Shown here: piece by piece, positions 36,701 through 43,169 of the stretch
Numbering within the stretch: position 1 is the first letter of the stretch
Layout of the letters: every line of letters starts with the position of its first letter
Source of the DNA: Anaerolinea thermophila UNI-1
Lineage (GTDB): Bacteria > Chloroflexota > Anaerolineae > Anaerolineales > Anaerolineaceae
Reading direction: 5' to 3'
DNA length: 64,000 nucleotides
Assembly (NCBI RefSeq): GCF_000199675.1
Contig: NC_014960.1
Span: 682,001 to 746,000, forward strand
Made by a program: the position numbers and the translations under genes
Notes under the pieces: generated by a model
Database searches by the model: none
What the model was told of the DNA's origin: nothing
What the model saw: the letters and a program-made list of their open reading frames with translations, nothing else

Positions 36701-37700
36701 TACCCTCTTCAACGCTTCTGCCGAGCGCATCCTGGATCTGCGGGCGCAGGAAGTGATAGGCCGGTCGCTGGAGCAGTTCTCCGGCTTGTTTGGACGGAGT
36801 GGGGCGAACTGGGTGCGTACCATTCGCAACTGGTCAAAAGAGCCCAAATCCTACGGCGGGGAGTTCTTCGCCGACCAGTTTGACCTGGACAACGGCAAGG
36901 TGATTGCCGTCCATCTGGCGCCGGTGTTCTGGCGTTCTCAGTTCCTGGGCACCGTCAGTATTTTCCGCGATATCACCCATGAGGTGCAGGTGGATCGCAT
37001 GAAGTCCGAGTTTGTTGCGAATGTCAGCCATGAACTGCGTACGCCGATGACCTCTATCAAGGGCTATGTGGAAATCATGCTCCTGGGGGCTACTGGTGAA
37101 CTGACCCCGCAACAGCGTCATTTCCTTGAGATTGTTAAGAACAACACCGAGCGTCTGGGTGTTTTAGTTAATGACCTGTTGGATCTTTCTCGCATCGAGT
37201 CGGGGAAGATCACCCTCAATATGACCGATTTGAACCTGCGCCTGCTGGCAGAAGAAGTCATGGAGTACGTCAGCCGTCGTTCGCAGGAAGAAGAAAAGCC
37301 GATGAACTTCTCGCTGGAGGTTGAGGAAAACCTTCCCACTGTACGTGGCGACGAAGAACGCATCCGTCAGGTGATAACAAATCTGGTGGTTAATGGGTAC
37401 AACTATACACCCGAAAACGGACATGTCTGGGTACGCATCTTCCGCAATGATGGCGAGGTGCAGGTGGATGTGCAGGACGATGGCATTGGCATCAGTATCG
37501 AAGACCAGGAGCGCATCTTTGAACGCTTTTACCGCGGCGAAGACCCCCTGGTGTTGAAGACCGCAGGGACCGGTCTGGGCCTGGCGGTGGCAAAGACGAT
37601 TGTCACCATGCACAACGGACGCATTTGGTTCAAGAGCAGTGGTATTCGTGGAGAAGGCAGTACATTCTCTTTCACTTTACCGCTCAATCCTGTGGAGTGA
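30729..37700 (+). CDS. Giant multi-GAF/PAS sensor histidine kinase
   Basis: This 2,323-residue kinase has one N-terminal membrane helix (residues 9-29), a PAS-like segment (about 50-100), then by my reading about ten consecutive GAF-like domains (roughly 152-320, 326-495, 501-666, 674-832, 834-1025, 1068-1245, 1245-1428, 1432-1598, 1605-1765, 1790-1952). Each ends in a helix of the 'QAALALENARLFEE' type. A PAS domain (1970-2080), HisKA with phospho-His2101 in VSHELRTPMTS, and an HATPase domain with DDGIGIS and TGLGLAV follow. Helical linkers such as EDRLSELEGERERLTRAAE are coiled-coil-like. Start TTG is uncertain since no ribosome site is clear; GTG at 30741 is an alternative. The kinase may integrate several small-ligand or redox cues. 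Receivers lie on both sides. Confidence 0.85.
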   Translation: MTVDVNALDLGLIFIITGLVFFGVVRLLAQTAPKMRPMPEGDLLKSPAGNGDEAVLVIEAGGRVRSLNARAREVFQLREDETPDLERLVRHARPVDAFMMLCAGQGRARFVLNGRFAEGSSYALTFQQEKLVLVSLRFPELTGLTEGGDQGLSSQTLQTFTELTRAMAASLDLEKTLTAVLEGVEKIVPADYLEIGVWDSEIRRFVFFQLNWVSSSERRLEQDPVVGTPGEGYTGYLFQERSPLLVSDVSRRMDVRPAEGRMPGMRSFLGLPLMAEGEFVGTLELGSRVVGAFREEDLGLIRLLGEQAALAIRNALLFREEKKRSSELSRLSQLTQAFGSMRDPKSLFARLVENVAQLIRVHVAGFLLYHEAQRILEAQVPFYGLPDQIVELYRVNVGINSPLENALLEQDVLLSEDASADTLWENLGLAFVAQAASLHETVLVPLQSGGRMLGYLQVSNRVEGGSFTQSELNLLMIVANQVASIIENALLVQQSRQRAQRAEALRQIVSLTSSAANLDEILQFSVQELARLLRAEVGAVFLMDQARTMLSLHRASFFGPPVEIPERATRLQVDDAQFPFTITESQEVLRVGLISDEVPIIPFYRHLLNLWKVRSVLAVPLVVRGLGVGELWFGNSGEDAFDALDVQLVATAAGQLAGAVEQIFLREQTDESLRRRVEQLISITRISRELSNSLDLDTTLKVIHSEAVRITGADCGSILFFDPKQPEEGLPVVRRVYGDAHSGELTALELRALETLQGVREEDFEREGITPPHAGVRSGLAVPILIRQVLGGVISLHGLRPGQFDENALEMAQSLAVQAAVALRNAVQFEDESRRSALLKRELDTLAELLEVSRFLRPDLPLEESLVAIGGAIRQATPFQVNVISVYEPSDGTLRRVCATGLTLEQWEELKSHVQPWESLRSLLRPEFRVGNVYFIPADRSPSIPADVHVLEFEQPTTDVGKDAWNPEDFLLVPLYDSAGNPLGLISVDMPSDGRRPDRPTFEALEIFGVQAGLMIESHRRVSMLEDRLSELEGERERLTRAAEAARLNMPVLLRRDLDHTLELQDLNRRIERIRASLEIAAQANAQDDAFAVLRTLAQGLLTRFALQVALIAERTPSGVRLIEVLGAVPEGCNVEALFGQRNPLRHLLQTGAEQGNALLVASLDASPDWHQSALLNGLEAKSFVGLYLPGRSGKRYGVLVVGRRTLGAFSEEDRRIFEQLARQVSTGLQNLQLLEETRRRLEEVNYLLDFSLKLSTLKPEEIFRSLVESVREVLPQAQAGWVGLFDAERAVITPQVASGYVDNEAALKTTYSLVSTTGLLGDTPRLLMLRVLRTGEPVRVAEVDFPTQYHLSPEDLLNYRQATRGRLPISCMMLPLRLADKVSGVLVLENFEQPDAFHEDDEALAYSFTQQAGLALENARLYQTVEMRATQLQNLTQTSSRLTSSLQREELVSQLLDLLGRVVPYDTATLWLREGNLLTVFSARGFEDDQSRLGISAAVEDSLLFREMIQTGAPIAVKDVRSDVRFPSLVPPDRLSWLGIPLIVKGEVIGLIACEKKEVGFYTDEYLQVATTFAGQAAVALENARLFEESVRRAAELDQRSQRLALLNRLSGELGQSLDIPYILRATGEHLREALRADVVAFVLVSPDGETSLELEEPVQPGVSLPVVLRDVPLLRHLKDTQGIFNSDHLAEEAYLGGWYDDYFKKRGIQSLLIVPLIAANTLHGWILLQKRETYRFAVAEIELARTVANQAAIAIQNARLFEETRSLTEFLEKRVEERTSELRREHQNSQTLLRVISELSTSLDMDLVLNRALGVINDSLGSNESLAFMLQSNGKSFRAGENLVATWESAGRKVALEREITMLVAKNRKALLLSDVLADSRWQIPAEETPTYRSVLAVPIIMGEEVLGALLLLHREVNYFHENQIPLAEATARQIGIAINNAELFNLIRDQSEHLGKMLREQQIEASRSRALLEAIADGVLVTDGEGKITLFNASAERILDLRAQEVIGRSLEQFSGLFGRSGANWVRTIRNWSKEPKSYGGEFFADQFDLDNGKVIAVHLAPVFWRSQFLGTVSIFRDITHEVQVDRMKSEFVANVSHELRTPMTSIKGYVEIMLLGATGELTPQQRHFLEIVKNNTERLGVLVNDLLDLSRIESGKITLNMTDLNLRLLAEEVMEYVSRRSQEEEKPMNFSLEVEENLPTVRGDEERIRQVITNLVVNGYNYTPENGHVWVRIFRNDGEVQVDVQDDGIGISIEDQERIFERFYRGEDPLVLKTAGTGLGLAVAKTIVTMHNGRIWFKSSGIRGEGSTFSFTLPLNPVE

Positions 37701-37709
37701 GGCGAAGGA

Positions 37710-38090
37710 ATGGCGAAAATTCTGATTGCCGAAGACGAACCCGATATTCGTGATCTGGTGAAATTTACCCTGGGATTTGCCGGGCATGAAGTCATTGCTG
37801 TGGGCAATGGAGAAGAAGCCGTTGAAGCGGCGCGTGCCGAAAAGCCCGATTTGATCCTCATGGATGTGCGCATGCCGCGCATGACAGGCTATGAAGCCTG
37901 CGCCGCCATGAAGGCTGACCCCTCTATCGCTCATATTCCTGTGGTGTTTCTCTCTGCCAAAGGGCAGGAATCGGAGATCCAAACCGGTCTCAGCGTGGGG
38001 GCTTCGGAGTACTTGCTCAAGCCGTTTGCTCCCATGGACTTGACGCAACGGGTGGCGGAACTGCTGGCAAAATTCGCCGGTAAGGGGTAG
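37710..38090 (+). CDS. Single-domain response regulator
   Basis: This 126-residue protein is a stand-alone receiver with all key residues: Glu8/Asp9 in IAEDEPD, Asp52 in LMDVRMP, Ser in FLSAKGQ and Lys in YLLKPF. It has no output domain, so it may pass phosphate on or act by protein contact, like CheY or Spo0F. It starts 9 bp after the giant kinase stop, with GAGGCGAAGGA before the ATG, and is probably co-transcribed with it. It is the most likely direct phospho-acceptor of that kinase together with the regulator at 29811. Confidence 0.92.
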   Translation: MAKILIAEDEPDIRDLVKFTLGFAGHEVIAVGNGEEAVEAARAEKPDLILMDVRMPRMTGYEACAAMKADPSIAHIPVVFLSAKGQESEIQTGLSVGASEYLLKPFAPMDLTQRVAELLAKFAGKG

Positions 38091-38098
38091 GACGTGCC

Positions 38099-38887
38099 AT
38101 GAGTGCAATCCTGCTGGATGGGCAGATGGTGCATTACGAGGTATTGGGACGGGGACGTCCGGTCATCTTCCTGCATGGCTGGATTGGTTCCTGGCGCTAC
38201 TGGATTCCCACCATGCAGGCGGCATCTATTGCCTACCGCGCCTATGCCCTGGATTTCTGGGGCTTTGGTGACAGCGCCAAAGTGCCTGAACGCTATGGTC
38301 TGGATGGGCAGGTCAATCTGCTCCGGGGGTTCATGGATCAAATGGGGATAGGGCGGGTGGCGCTCATCGGACATGGGCTGGGGGCAACCGTCGCGGTGAT
38401 GTTTGCCCTGCGCTATCCTGAAGTGGTGGATCGAGTCCTTGCGGTGGCTTATCCACTGGATGAGACACGTTTACACCCGCGCCTGCGTTCGCAATCTCCG
38501 GAGGAACTGGTGGATTGGCTGCTGGAGCGTAACTCAACCACCGAACCGGTGCGGGTGGAAGCCGCCAAAACCGATCCGCGCGCCATCCAGGATTCCCTGG
38601 AGGGATTGACAACTCTGGAAGCCCGCGAAGCCAGTCAAAAGCTCACCTGCGCCTGCCTGCTGGTCTATGGGGAAAAAGACCCTGTTGTCCCTGCCCCTTC
38701 CGATGAAGTTTTTCTGGGGTTGCCGTTCCAAACCCATGGAATTGTCTTCGACCAGTCGGGACATTTCCCCATTCTGGATGAAAGCAGCAAATTCAACCGC
38801 CTGGTAATGGATTTCCTTTCCCTTGGGGTGGGGGAAAGCCCACGAATGTTACAGTTAAAGGAAGAATGGAAGCGCCGCGTGCGCTAG
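38099..38887 (+). CDS. Alpha/beta hydrolase homologue with Gly in place of nucleophile Ser
   Basis: This 262-residue protein has the alpha/beta hydrolase layout: FLHGWIGSWRYW with the oxyanion-hole HGW at 26-28, YALDFWGFGDS, the nucleophile elbow at residues 91-95, Asp194 in YGEKDPVVP and His222 in DQSGHFPIL. The elbow reads GHGLG, so residue 93 is Gly where Ser is expected. The homologue at 54833 is alignable without gaps over the first 95 residues and has Ser93 in GHSMG. It may be a non-catalytic binding or sensory protein, which fits its place after the kinase and receiver. A working enzyme with another mechanism is less likely. Confidence 0.8.
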   Translation: MSAILLDGQMVHYEVLGRGRPVIFLHGWIGSWRYWIPTMQAASIAYRAYALDFWGFGDSAKVPERYGLDGQVNLLRGFMDQMGIGRVALIGHGLGATVAVMFALRYPEVVDRVLAVAYPLDETRLHPRLRSQSPEELVDWLLERNSTTEPVRVEAAKTDPRAIQDSLEGLTTLEAREASQKLTCACLLVYGEKDPVVPAPSDEVFLGLPFQTHGIVFDQSGHFPILDESSKFNRLVMDFLSLGVGESPRMLQLKEEWKRRVR

Positions 38888-38907
38888 CAGTAAAACCAGG
38901 ATAAAAA

Positions 38908-38950
38908 CAACAACGCCCTCTCTGGCCTGCAGGACGAGAGGGCATTGTTG
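38908..38950. terminator. Bidirectional terminator hairpin between convergent operons
   Basis: Arms 38908-38922 and 38936-38950 pair over 15 bp with one mismatch (GCCCTCTC against GAGAGGGC at the core). The outer arms are A/T-rich on both strands. It lies between convergent genes and can end transcripts from both sides. Confidence 0.8.
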
Positions 38951-38966
38951 TCAATGGATCATTCTC

Positions 38967-39788
38967 TTAAAGCCCTGAGTACGTCACGGTAGAAAGATCC
39001 CAGGCTTCATGAATCTTGGGTACGTCGCTGATCAGGCGTTTGGTGTAGGGATGGTGCGGTGTAAGAATGACCTGCTCGGCAGAGCCGGATTCGACAATCT
39101 TGCCGCGCTCCATGATGAAGACGTTATCCGAAACGTAGTATGCCAGACCGATGTCGTGGGTGATGAAGACGATGGTCATGCCCACTTCGTCGCGCAGTTT
39201 CATCAGCATGTCCAGGATTGTGGCGCGCGAGCAGGCGTCAATCATCGAGGTGGGTTCGTCGGCAATCAGGATCTTGGGCTTGAGCAGGAAGATGCGGGCA
39301 ATCATCAAACGTTGCATTTGCCCGCCGGAGAGTTCGAAGGGGTACTTGTTGGTGAGTTCTTTGTATTCGAGGTTGACGAAACTGCACGCCTCACTCATCA
39401 GTTCAATTTTCTTTTCGCGCGGCAGCCAGAAATCTCCCCGCATGCGAATACAGTCCAGCAGAAGGGTGTCAATCTTGTTAAAGATGTTATAGGCTGAGTA
39501 AGGATCCTGGAAGATTGCCTGAATACTCTTCCAGTACTCGCGTTTCTTCCGCTGGGTGCTGATGTCTCGCTTTTTCCCCTGGAAATAAATTTCCCCTTCG
39601 GTGGGGTTGAGCAACCCCAGAAGCATTTTTGCCAGCGTGGTTTTGCCGCTTCCCGATTCGCCCACGATAGAGCAAACTTCCCCTTCGCGGATTTCAAAGT
39701 TCACATGGTCTACTGCAACGGTCTTTGTTTTCCCCCAACCGAATACTTTGGTCAGGTTTACCCCTTGCAAGACAACTTCACCCTTCAT
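38967..39788 (-). CDS. ABC transporter ATPase, OppF/DppF type
   Basis: This 273-residue ATPase powers uptake through the permeases encoded upstream in the same operon. GESGSGKTTLAKMLLG is Walker A, LSGGQMQR the signature, ILIADEPTS Walker B, and FITHD carries the switch His. The substrate class is peptide/nickel/oligosaccharide importers (OppF branch), but it is short, ending just after the domain without the usual full C-terminal zinc-binding oligopeptide tail. It overlaps oppD-like by 11 bp. It is the last gene of the operon, followed by the shared terminator. Confidence 0.9.
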   Translation of the reverse strand: MKGEVVLQGVNLTKVFGWGKTKTVAVDHVNFEIREGEVCSIVGESGSGKTTLAKMLLGLLNPTEGEIYFQGKKRDISTQRKKREYWKSIQAIFQDPYSAYNIFNKIDTLLLDCIRMRGDFWLPREKKIELMSEACSFVNLEYKELTNKYPFELSGGQMQRLMIARIFLLKPKILIADEPTSMIDACSRATILDMLMKLRDEVGMTIVFITHDIGLAYYVSDNVFIMERGKIVESGSAEQVILTPHHPYTKRLISDVPKIHEAWDLSTVTYSGL

Positions 39789-40788
39789 TTTCGTACACCT
39801 TTCTCAGTTGTTCCTCAGGATAAATACAGCGGTAAGCCCGATTGTTGGCAGCCTCGCGCATGTAAATGGATTGAACCCGGCACTCTGCCTGAACGTATTT
39901 GCATCGGTCGGCAAAACGACAACCCTGCGGCGGGCGCTTCAGGTTTGGCGGGGCGCCCGGAATGGCAGTCAACTTGACATCCCTCACGCCGCTTTCCGGC
40001 ACAATGATGGAGCCCATCAAGCCTTTGGAATAGGGGTGGAGCGGGTCAAACACTACCTGCTGAGCCGTGCCTTGCTCCACAATTTGCCCGGCGTACATGA
40101 CCATGATATCATCGGTGACGTTGTAAAGCAGGGGCAACTCATGGGTGATGAAGATCATGGCTTTGACCAGCCCTCTCTCCATCATGTCCCTGAGCATCTT
40201 GATGACCATTTTCTGCGAGGTCACGTCCAGTGCTGAAGAAGGCTCGTCAGCAATCAGGACTTTTGGCGAAAGAATGACCGAAGTGGCGATGACTGTACGC
40301 TGTTTCATCCCGCCGGACAGTTCCACCGGATACTTTTGAAGCACCTCGGCGGGCAACCCCAGTTCCTCAAAGCGCTGACGCGCCATCTCGTAGATTTGTT
40401 TCTTGGGGACTTTCGGGTCGTGCGCGTGAATGACGTCTTCAATGAAGTTAATGATTTTCAGCGTAGGGTTGAGCGCATTCATGGCTGCCTGAGGGATGTA
40501 GGCAATTTCTTTGCCCAGGATTTTCCGCCGCACCTCATCGGGATGCATTTTGGAGATGTTGACCCCGTCAATGATAATATCTCCGCTGATGTAGTGCAGA
40601 GGAGCAAAGTAGTAGCCCATCAAACTCAAGGCAAGAGTGGATTTTCCACACCCCGACTCGCCCGCAATTCCCAGGGATTTCCCTTCTTCCACCTTTAAGG
40701 AAACACGGTCAACGGCATACACACTTTCCCCAAAGCGGGTGACATACTTTGTTGAGAGTTCTCGAACGTCCAGAATGACTTTTCCCAT
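39778..40788 (-). CDS. ABC transporter ATPase, OppD/DppD type
   Basis: This 336-residue ATPase is the second motor subunit. GESGCGKSTLALSLMGYY is Walker A, LSGGMKQRTVIA the signature, LIADEPSSALD Walker B and FITHELPLL the switch. The C-terminal region, RPPQGCRFADRCKYVQAECR, is the oligopeptide-type domain whose cysteines bind an iron-sulfur or metal site in relatives. It pairs with the OppF-like protein. Seven bases separate it from the permease gene. Confidence 0.92.
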   Translation of the reverse strand: MGKVILDVRELSTKYVTRFGESVYAVDRVSLKVEEGKSLGIAGESGCGKSTLALSLMGYYFAPLHYISGDIIIDGVNISKMHPDEVRRKILGKEIAYIPQAAMNALNPTLKIINFIEDVIHAHDPKVPKKQIYEMARQRFEELGLPAEVLQKYPVELSGGMKQRTVIATSVILSPKVLIADEPSSALDVTSQKMVIKMLRDMMERGLVKAMIFITHELPLLYNVTDDIMVMYAGQIVEQGTAQQVVFDPLHPYSKGLMGSIIVPESGVRDVKLTAIPGAPPNLKRPPQGCRFADRCKYVQAECRVQSIYMREAANNRAYRCIYPEEQLRKVYENEG

Positions 40789-40795
40789 ATTCGCC

Positions 40796-42046
40796 TCATT
40801 CTCTCAATGCAGGATTGAACACCTGATCCAGCCCGGTGTTCATCAGGTTCATCGAGAAAGTGATCAGTGCAATGGTCACCAGCACAGGGAGGTATGCCCA
40901 CCACTTTCCCAGGACATGGGCTTGATAAATCATTGCCCAGTTCATCATTAAGCCCAGGGTGGGGACTTCGGTGGTGCGCGGTCCCAACCCTAGAATAGAC
41001 AAGCCGGCTTCTGCCAGAATGCCGGAGGAAATTTGCAGGATGAGCGCCATCACCACATACGACATAATGTAGGGAAGAATGTCGTTCAGGATGATGTAAA
41101 GCGTAGAGTGCCCGGACAATCGCGAAAGATTGACATGATCCCGGTTGCGCAGAGAGAGCACCTGGGCGCGCACAGCTCTTGCCGTCCACACCCACGAGGT
41201 GAAGCCAATCACCGTTGCAATGGTGAAAGCGCCGCGCTTATCCTGCCCGATGCTGAAGGAAATGAGAATCAGCAGAACGAAGGAGGGGATGACAATCAGC
41301 AGGTTGGTGAAGAACATGATGATGTCATCTACTGTTCCACCGATGTACCCTGCCAGCAGTCCCAGCACCAAACCAATCAGGGTGGCAATCAACCCTGCCA
41401 CAAAGCCGATTTGCAGGGAGACCCCTGCGGCTTTGACCAGTTCGGTCAGTACGTCGCGTCCAAAGTTATCTGTGCCCAGCGGTAAAACGCGCACGTTCGG
41501 CACTTCACGGACATTCACATAATCGGATTGCTCAATGACTTTAACCTGCTCCAGCGTGCCGGTTTGGGCATTGGGCAGAGCCACAATCAGCCCTTCAGTT
41601 GCCAGCAAACCTTTGAGCGAGTTATTCAGCCGCTGGTAATAGCGCATTTTTGCTAGGGTCATGCCCTCAATGTTCTTATTGGGATCGTAATTTTTTTCCC
41701 ATAAATCAAGCAGTTTAGCGGTGTCTTCAATGTCAATTTCCTCTTCAGGGATGCCCGCGGCTAACAGCCACTCCTTCATGTCCTGACGTTCTTTTGCCCC
41801 CAATTTGTTAGCAATACGGTTGGTTGCGGCTTCGGGCAGGTTCAGGGTATATGGCGCGGTATTCACGCTGTCATAGACGTTGACATAAATTCCCGGCGGG
41901 AAGAAAGTGCCCAGCCCGATGATTGCCAGAGGGTCATCAGGAACCAGCAGGGGGTAAATTAATACAATCAGCAGTAAACTGACGAAGATGACAAATCCCG
42001 TCACGAATTTTCCTGAACGAAAGACCTGTCGAATGGTGTGCATCAT
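40796..42046 (-). CDS. ABC transporter permease, OppC/DppC type, with large periplasmic insertion
   Basis: This 416-residue inner-membrane subunit is about 100-130 residues longer than usual. The first membrane helix is residues 14-34. The family landmark LGTDNFGRDVLTELVKAAG appears only near residue 190; the stretch between, about 40-185, is hydrophilic and should face outward. The five remaining helices and the ATPase-contact loop (RAQVLSLRNRDHVNLSRLSG) are regular. An ATG pair begins the gene. The insertion may contact the substrate-binding lipoprotein. Confidence 0.9.
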   Translation of the reverse strand: MMHTIRQVFRSGKFVTGFVIFVSLLLIVLIYPLLVPDDPLAIIGLGTFFPPGIYVNVYDSVNTAPYTLNLPEAATNRIANKLGAKERQDMKEWLLAAGIPEEEIDIEDTAKLLDLWEKNYDPNKNIEGMTLAKMRYYQRLNNSLKGLLATEGLIVALPNAQTGTLEQVKVIEQSDYVNVREVPNVRVLPLGTDNFGRDVLTELVKAAGVSLQIGFVAGLIATLIGLVLGLLAGYIGGTVDDIIMFFTNLLIVIPSFVLLILISFSIGQDKRGAFTIATVIGFTSWVWTARAVRAQVLSLRNRDHVNLSRLSGHSTLYIILNDILPYIMSYVVMALILQISSGILAEAGLSILGLGPRTTEVPTLGLMMNWAMIYQAHVLGKWWAYLPVLVTIALITFSMNLMNTGLDQVFNPALRE

Positions 42047-42049
42047 GGT

Positions 42050-43066
42050 TCACGCTCCTTGCTCTGTCTGGGCGGCTTTGATGCGCGGGTCAATGATGCC
42101 GTAGAGGATTTCGATGGCAAAGTTGGCGACCAGCGTCATGATGGTGATGATGAGCGTCACCGCAGAGATCAGGGGATAATCCTGCCCCATCACACCGTTC
42201 AGCATGGTGTACCCTAATCCCGGGTAACTGAAGACGATTTCTGCCACCAGTGCACCGCTGACCATGGTTCCGATGGACAATGCCAAACCGGTAATCTGAG
42301 GGAGCATGGCGTTGCGGAAGACGTAACGCACAATGACGCGATCCTTAATGCCAAGGAAGCGCGCATATTTGACATAATCTGCATTCAGTTCGTAGATGGA
42401 CATGGAGCGCATGCCGATAGCCTGTCCACCAATGATAATCAGCACAATGGACCAGAAGGGTAACTGGTAGTGAACAATAACCGACCAGATGAACTCCCAA
42501 CTGAAGTTGGGAATCAGGTTAAACCCATATCCTCCCGATGTGGGGAACCATTTCAGGTTCACCGCGAAGATGACCATCAGGATGATTGCCATACCGAATG
42601 CAGGGAAATTGCTCACGAAAATGCTGATGGGCATGAGGACTTTATCGAAGCCCTTTTTCAGGTAGGCTGCCATGGCGCCCAGGGCGTTGCCGATAATCCA
42701 CCCCACGATGATGGCAGGAAACTGCAGGGCAACCGTCCAGACAATCGAGGCGCGGATGATGTCTGCAACGGGGCGGGGATACTGGCTGAAGGACGTGCCA
42801 AAATTCCCCTGGAGGATGTTCTTCATGTAAATAAGGAACTGTTCGTGAATGGGTTTGTTGGTGCCGAATTGCTCGGCATATCGCTCATACACCTCTTTCA
42901 TGCCGGTAGTGTTGGACATTCCCTGAGCAATCCGGGCAGTGATGGCAGCCACTGGATCACCGGGCATGAGGCGGGGAAGGGTGAAATTCAGGATGAAGGC
43001 AAAGATAGCGGTAACCAGCAACCATGCCAGTTTATTCAGGAAATACCGAAGATAGTTTTTAGACAC
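42050..43066 (-). CDS. ABC transporter permease, OppB/DppB type
   Basis: This 338-residue permease has six membrane segments. The N-terminal helix is followed by PRLMPGDPVAAITAR, typical of OppB. The coupling loop contains MRSMSIYELNADYVKYARFLG, matching the EAA region, followed by RNAMLPQITGLALSIG. It precedes the OppC-like gene by three bases, and a strong AAGGAGG lies before its start. It forms a heterodimer with the OppC-like protein. Confidence 0.93.
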   Translation of the reverse strand: MSKNYLRYFLNKLAWLLVTAIFAFILNFTLPRLMPGDPVAAITARIAQGMSNTTGMKEVYERYAEQFGTNKPIHEQFLIYMKNILQGNFGTSFSQYPRPVADIIRASIVWTVALQFPAIIVGWIIGNALGAMAAYLKKGFDKVLMPISIFVSNFPAFGMAIILMVIFAVNLKWFPTSGGYGFNLIPNFSWEFIWSVIVHYQLPFWSIVLIIIGGQAIGMRSMSIYELNADYVKYARFLGIKDRVIVRYVFRNAMLPQITGLALSIGTMVSGALVAEIVFSYPGLGYTMLNGVMGQDYPLISAVTLIITIMTLVANFAIEILYGIIDPRIKAAQTEQGA

Positions 43067-43115
43067 CGATACCTCCTTACTTCACTCTCATATATCTACA
43101 TTTACATTATATAGT

Positions 43116-43152
43116 GAACAGCCATGTTCTGGTTAACAGAACATGGCTGTTC
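43116..43152 (-). promoter_or_regulatory. Intercistronic hairpin between binding-protein and permease genes
   Basis: A perfect 16-bp stem (arms 43116-43131 and 43137-43152) with a 5-base loop lies between the binding-protein stop and the first permease. No T-run follows on the minus strand. It probably stabilises the upstream message or reduces read-through, so that the binding protein is made in excess. A TATAAT-like sequence on the minus strand just beyond it (43106-43111) lacks a -35. Confidence 0.75.
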
Positions 43153-43169
43153 GTTTGATTTAAGGTTGC

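Noticed and set aside
30729..37700. The giant kinase as an artefact of fused genes
   Set aside because: One frame is open over almost 7 kb, with regular GAF-linker spacing throughout and a single kinase core at the end.
43106..43111. TATAAT on the minus strand as a second promoter for the permease genes
   Set aside because: No -35 hexamer at proper spacing; the place is occupied by the hairpin stem.
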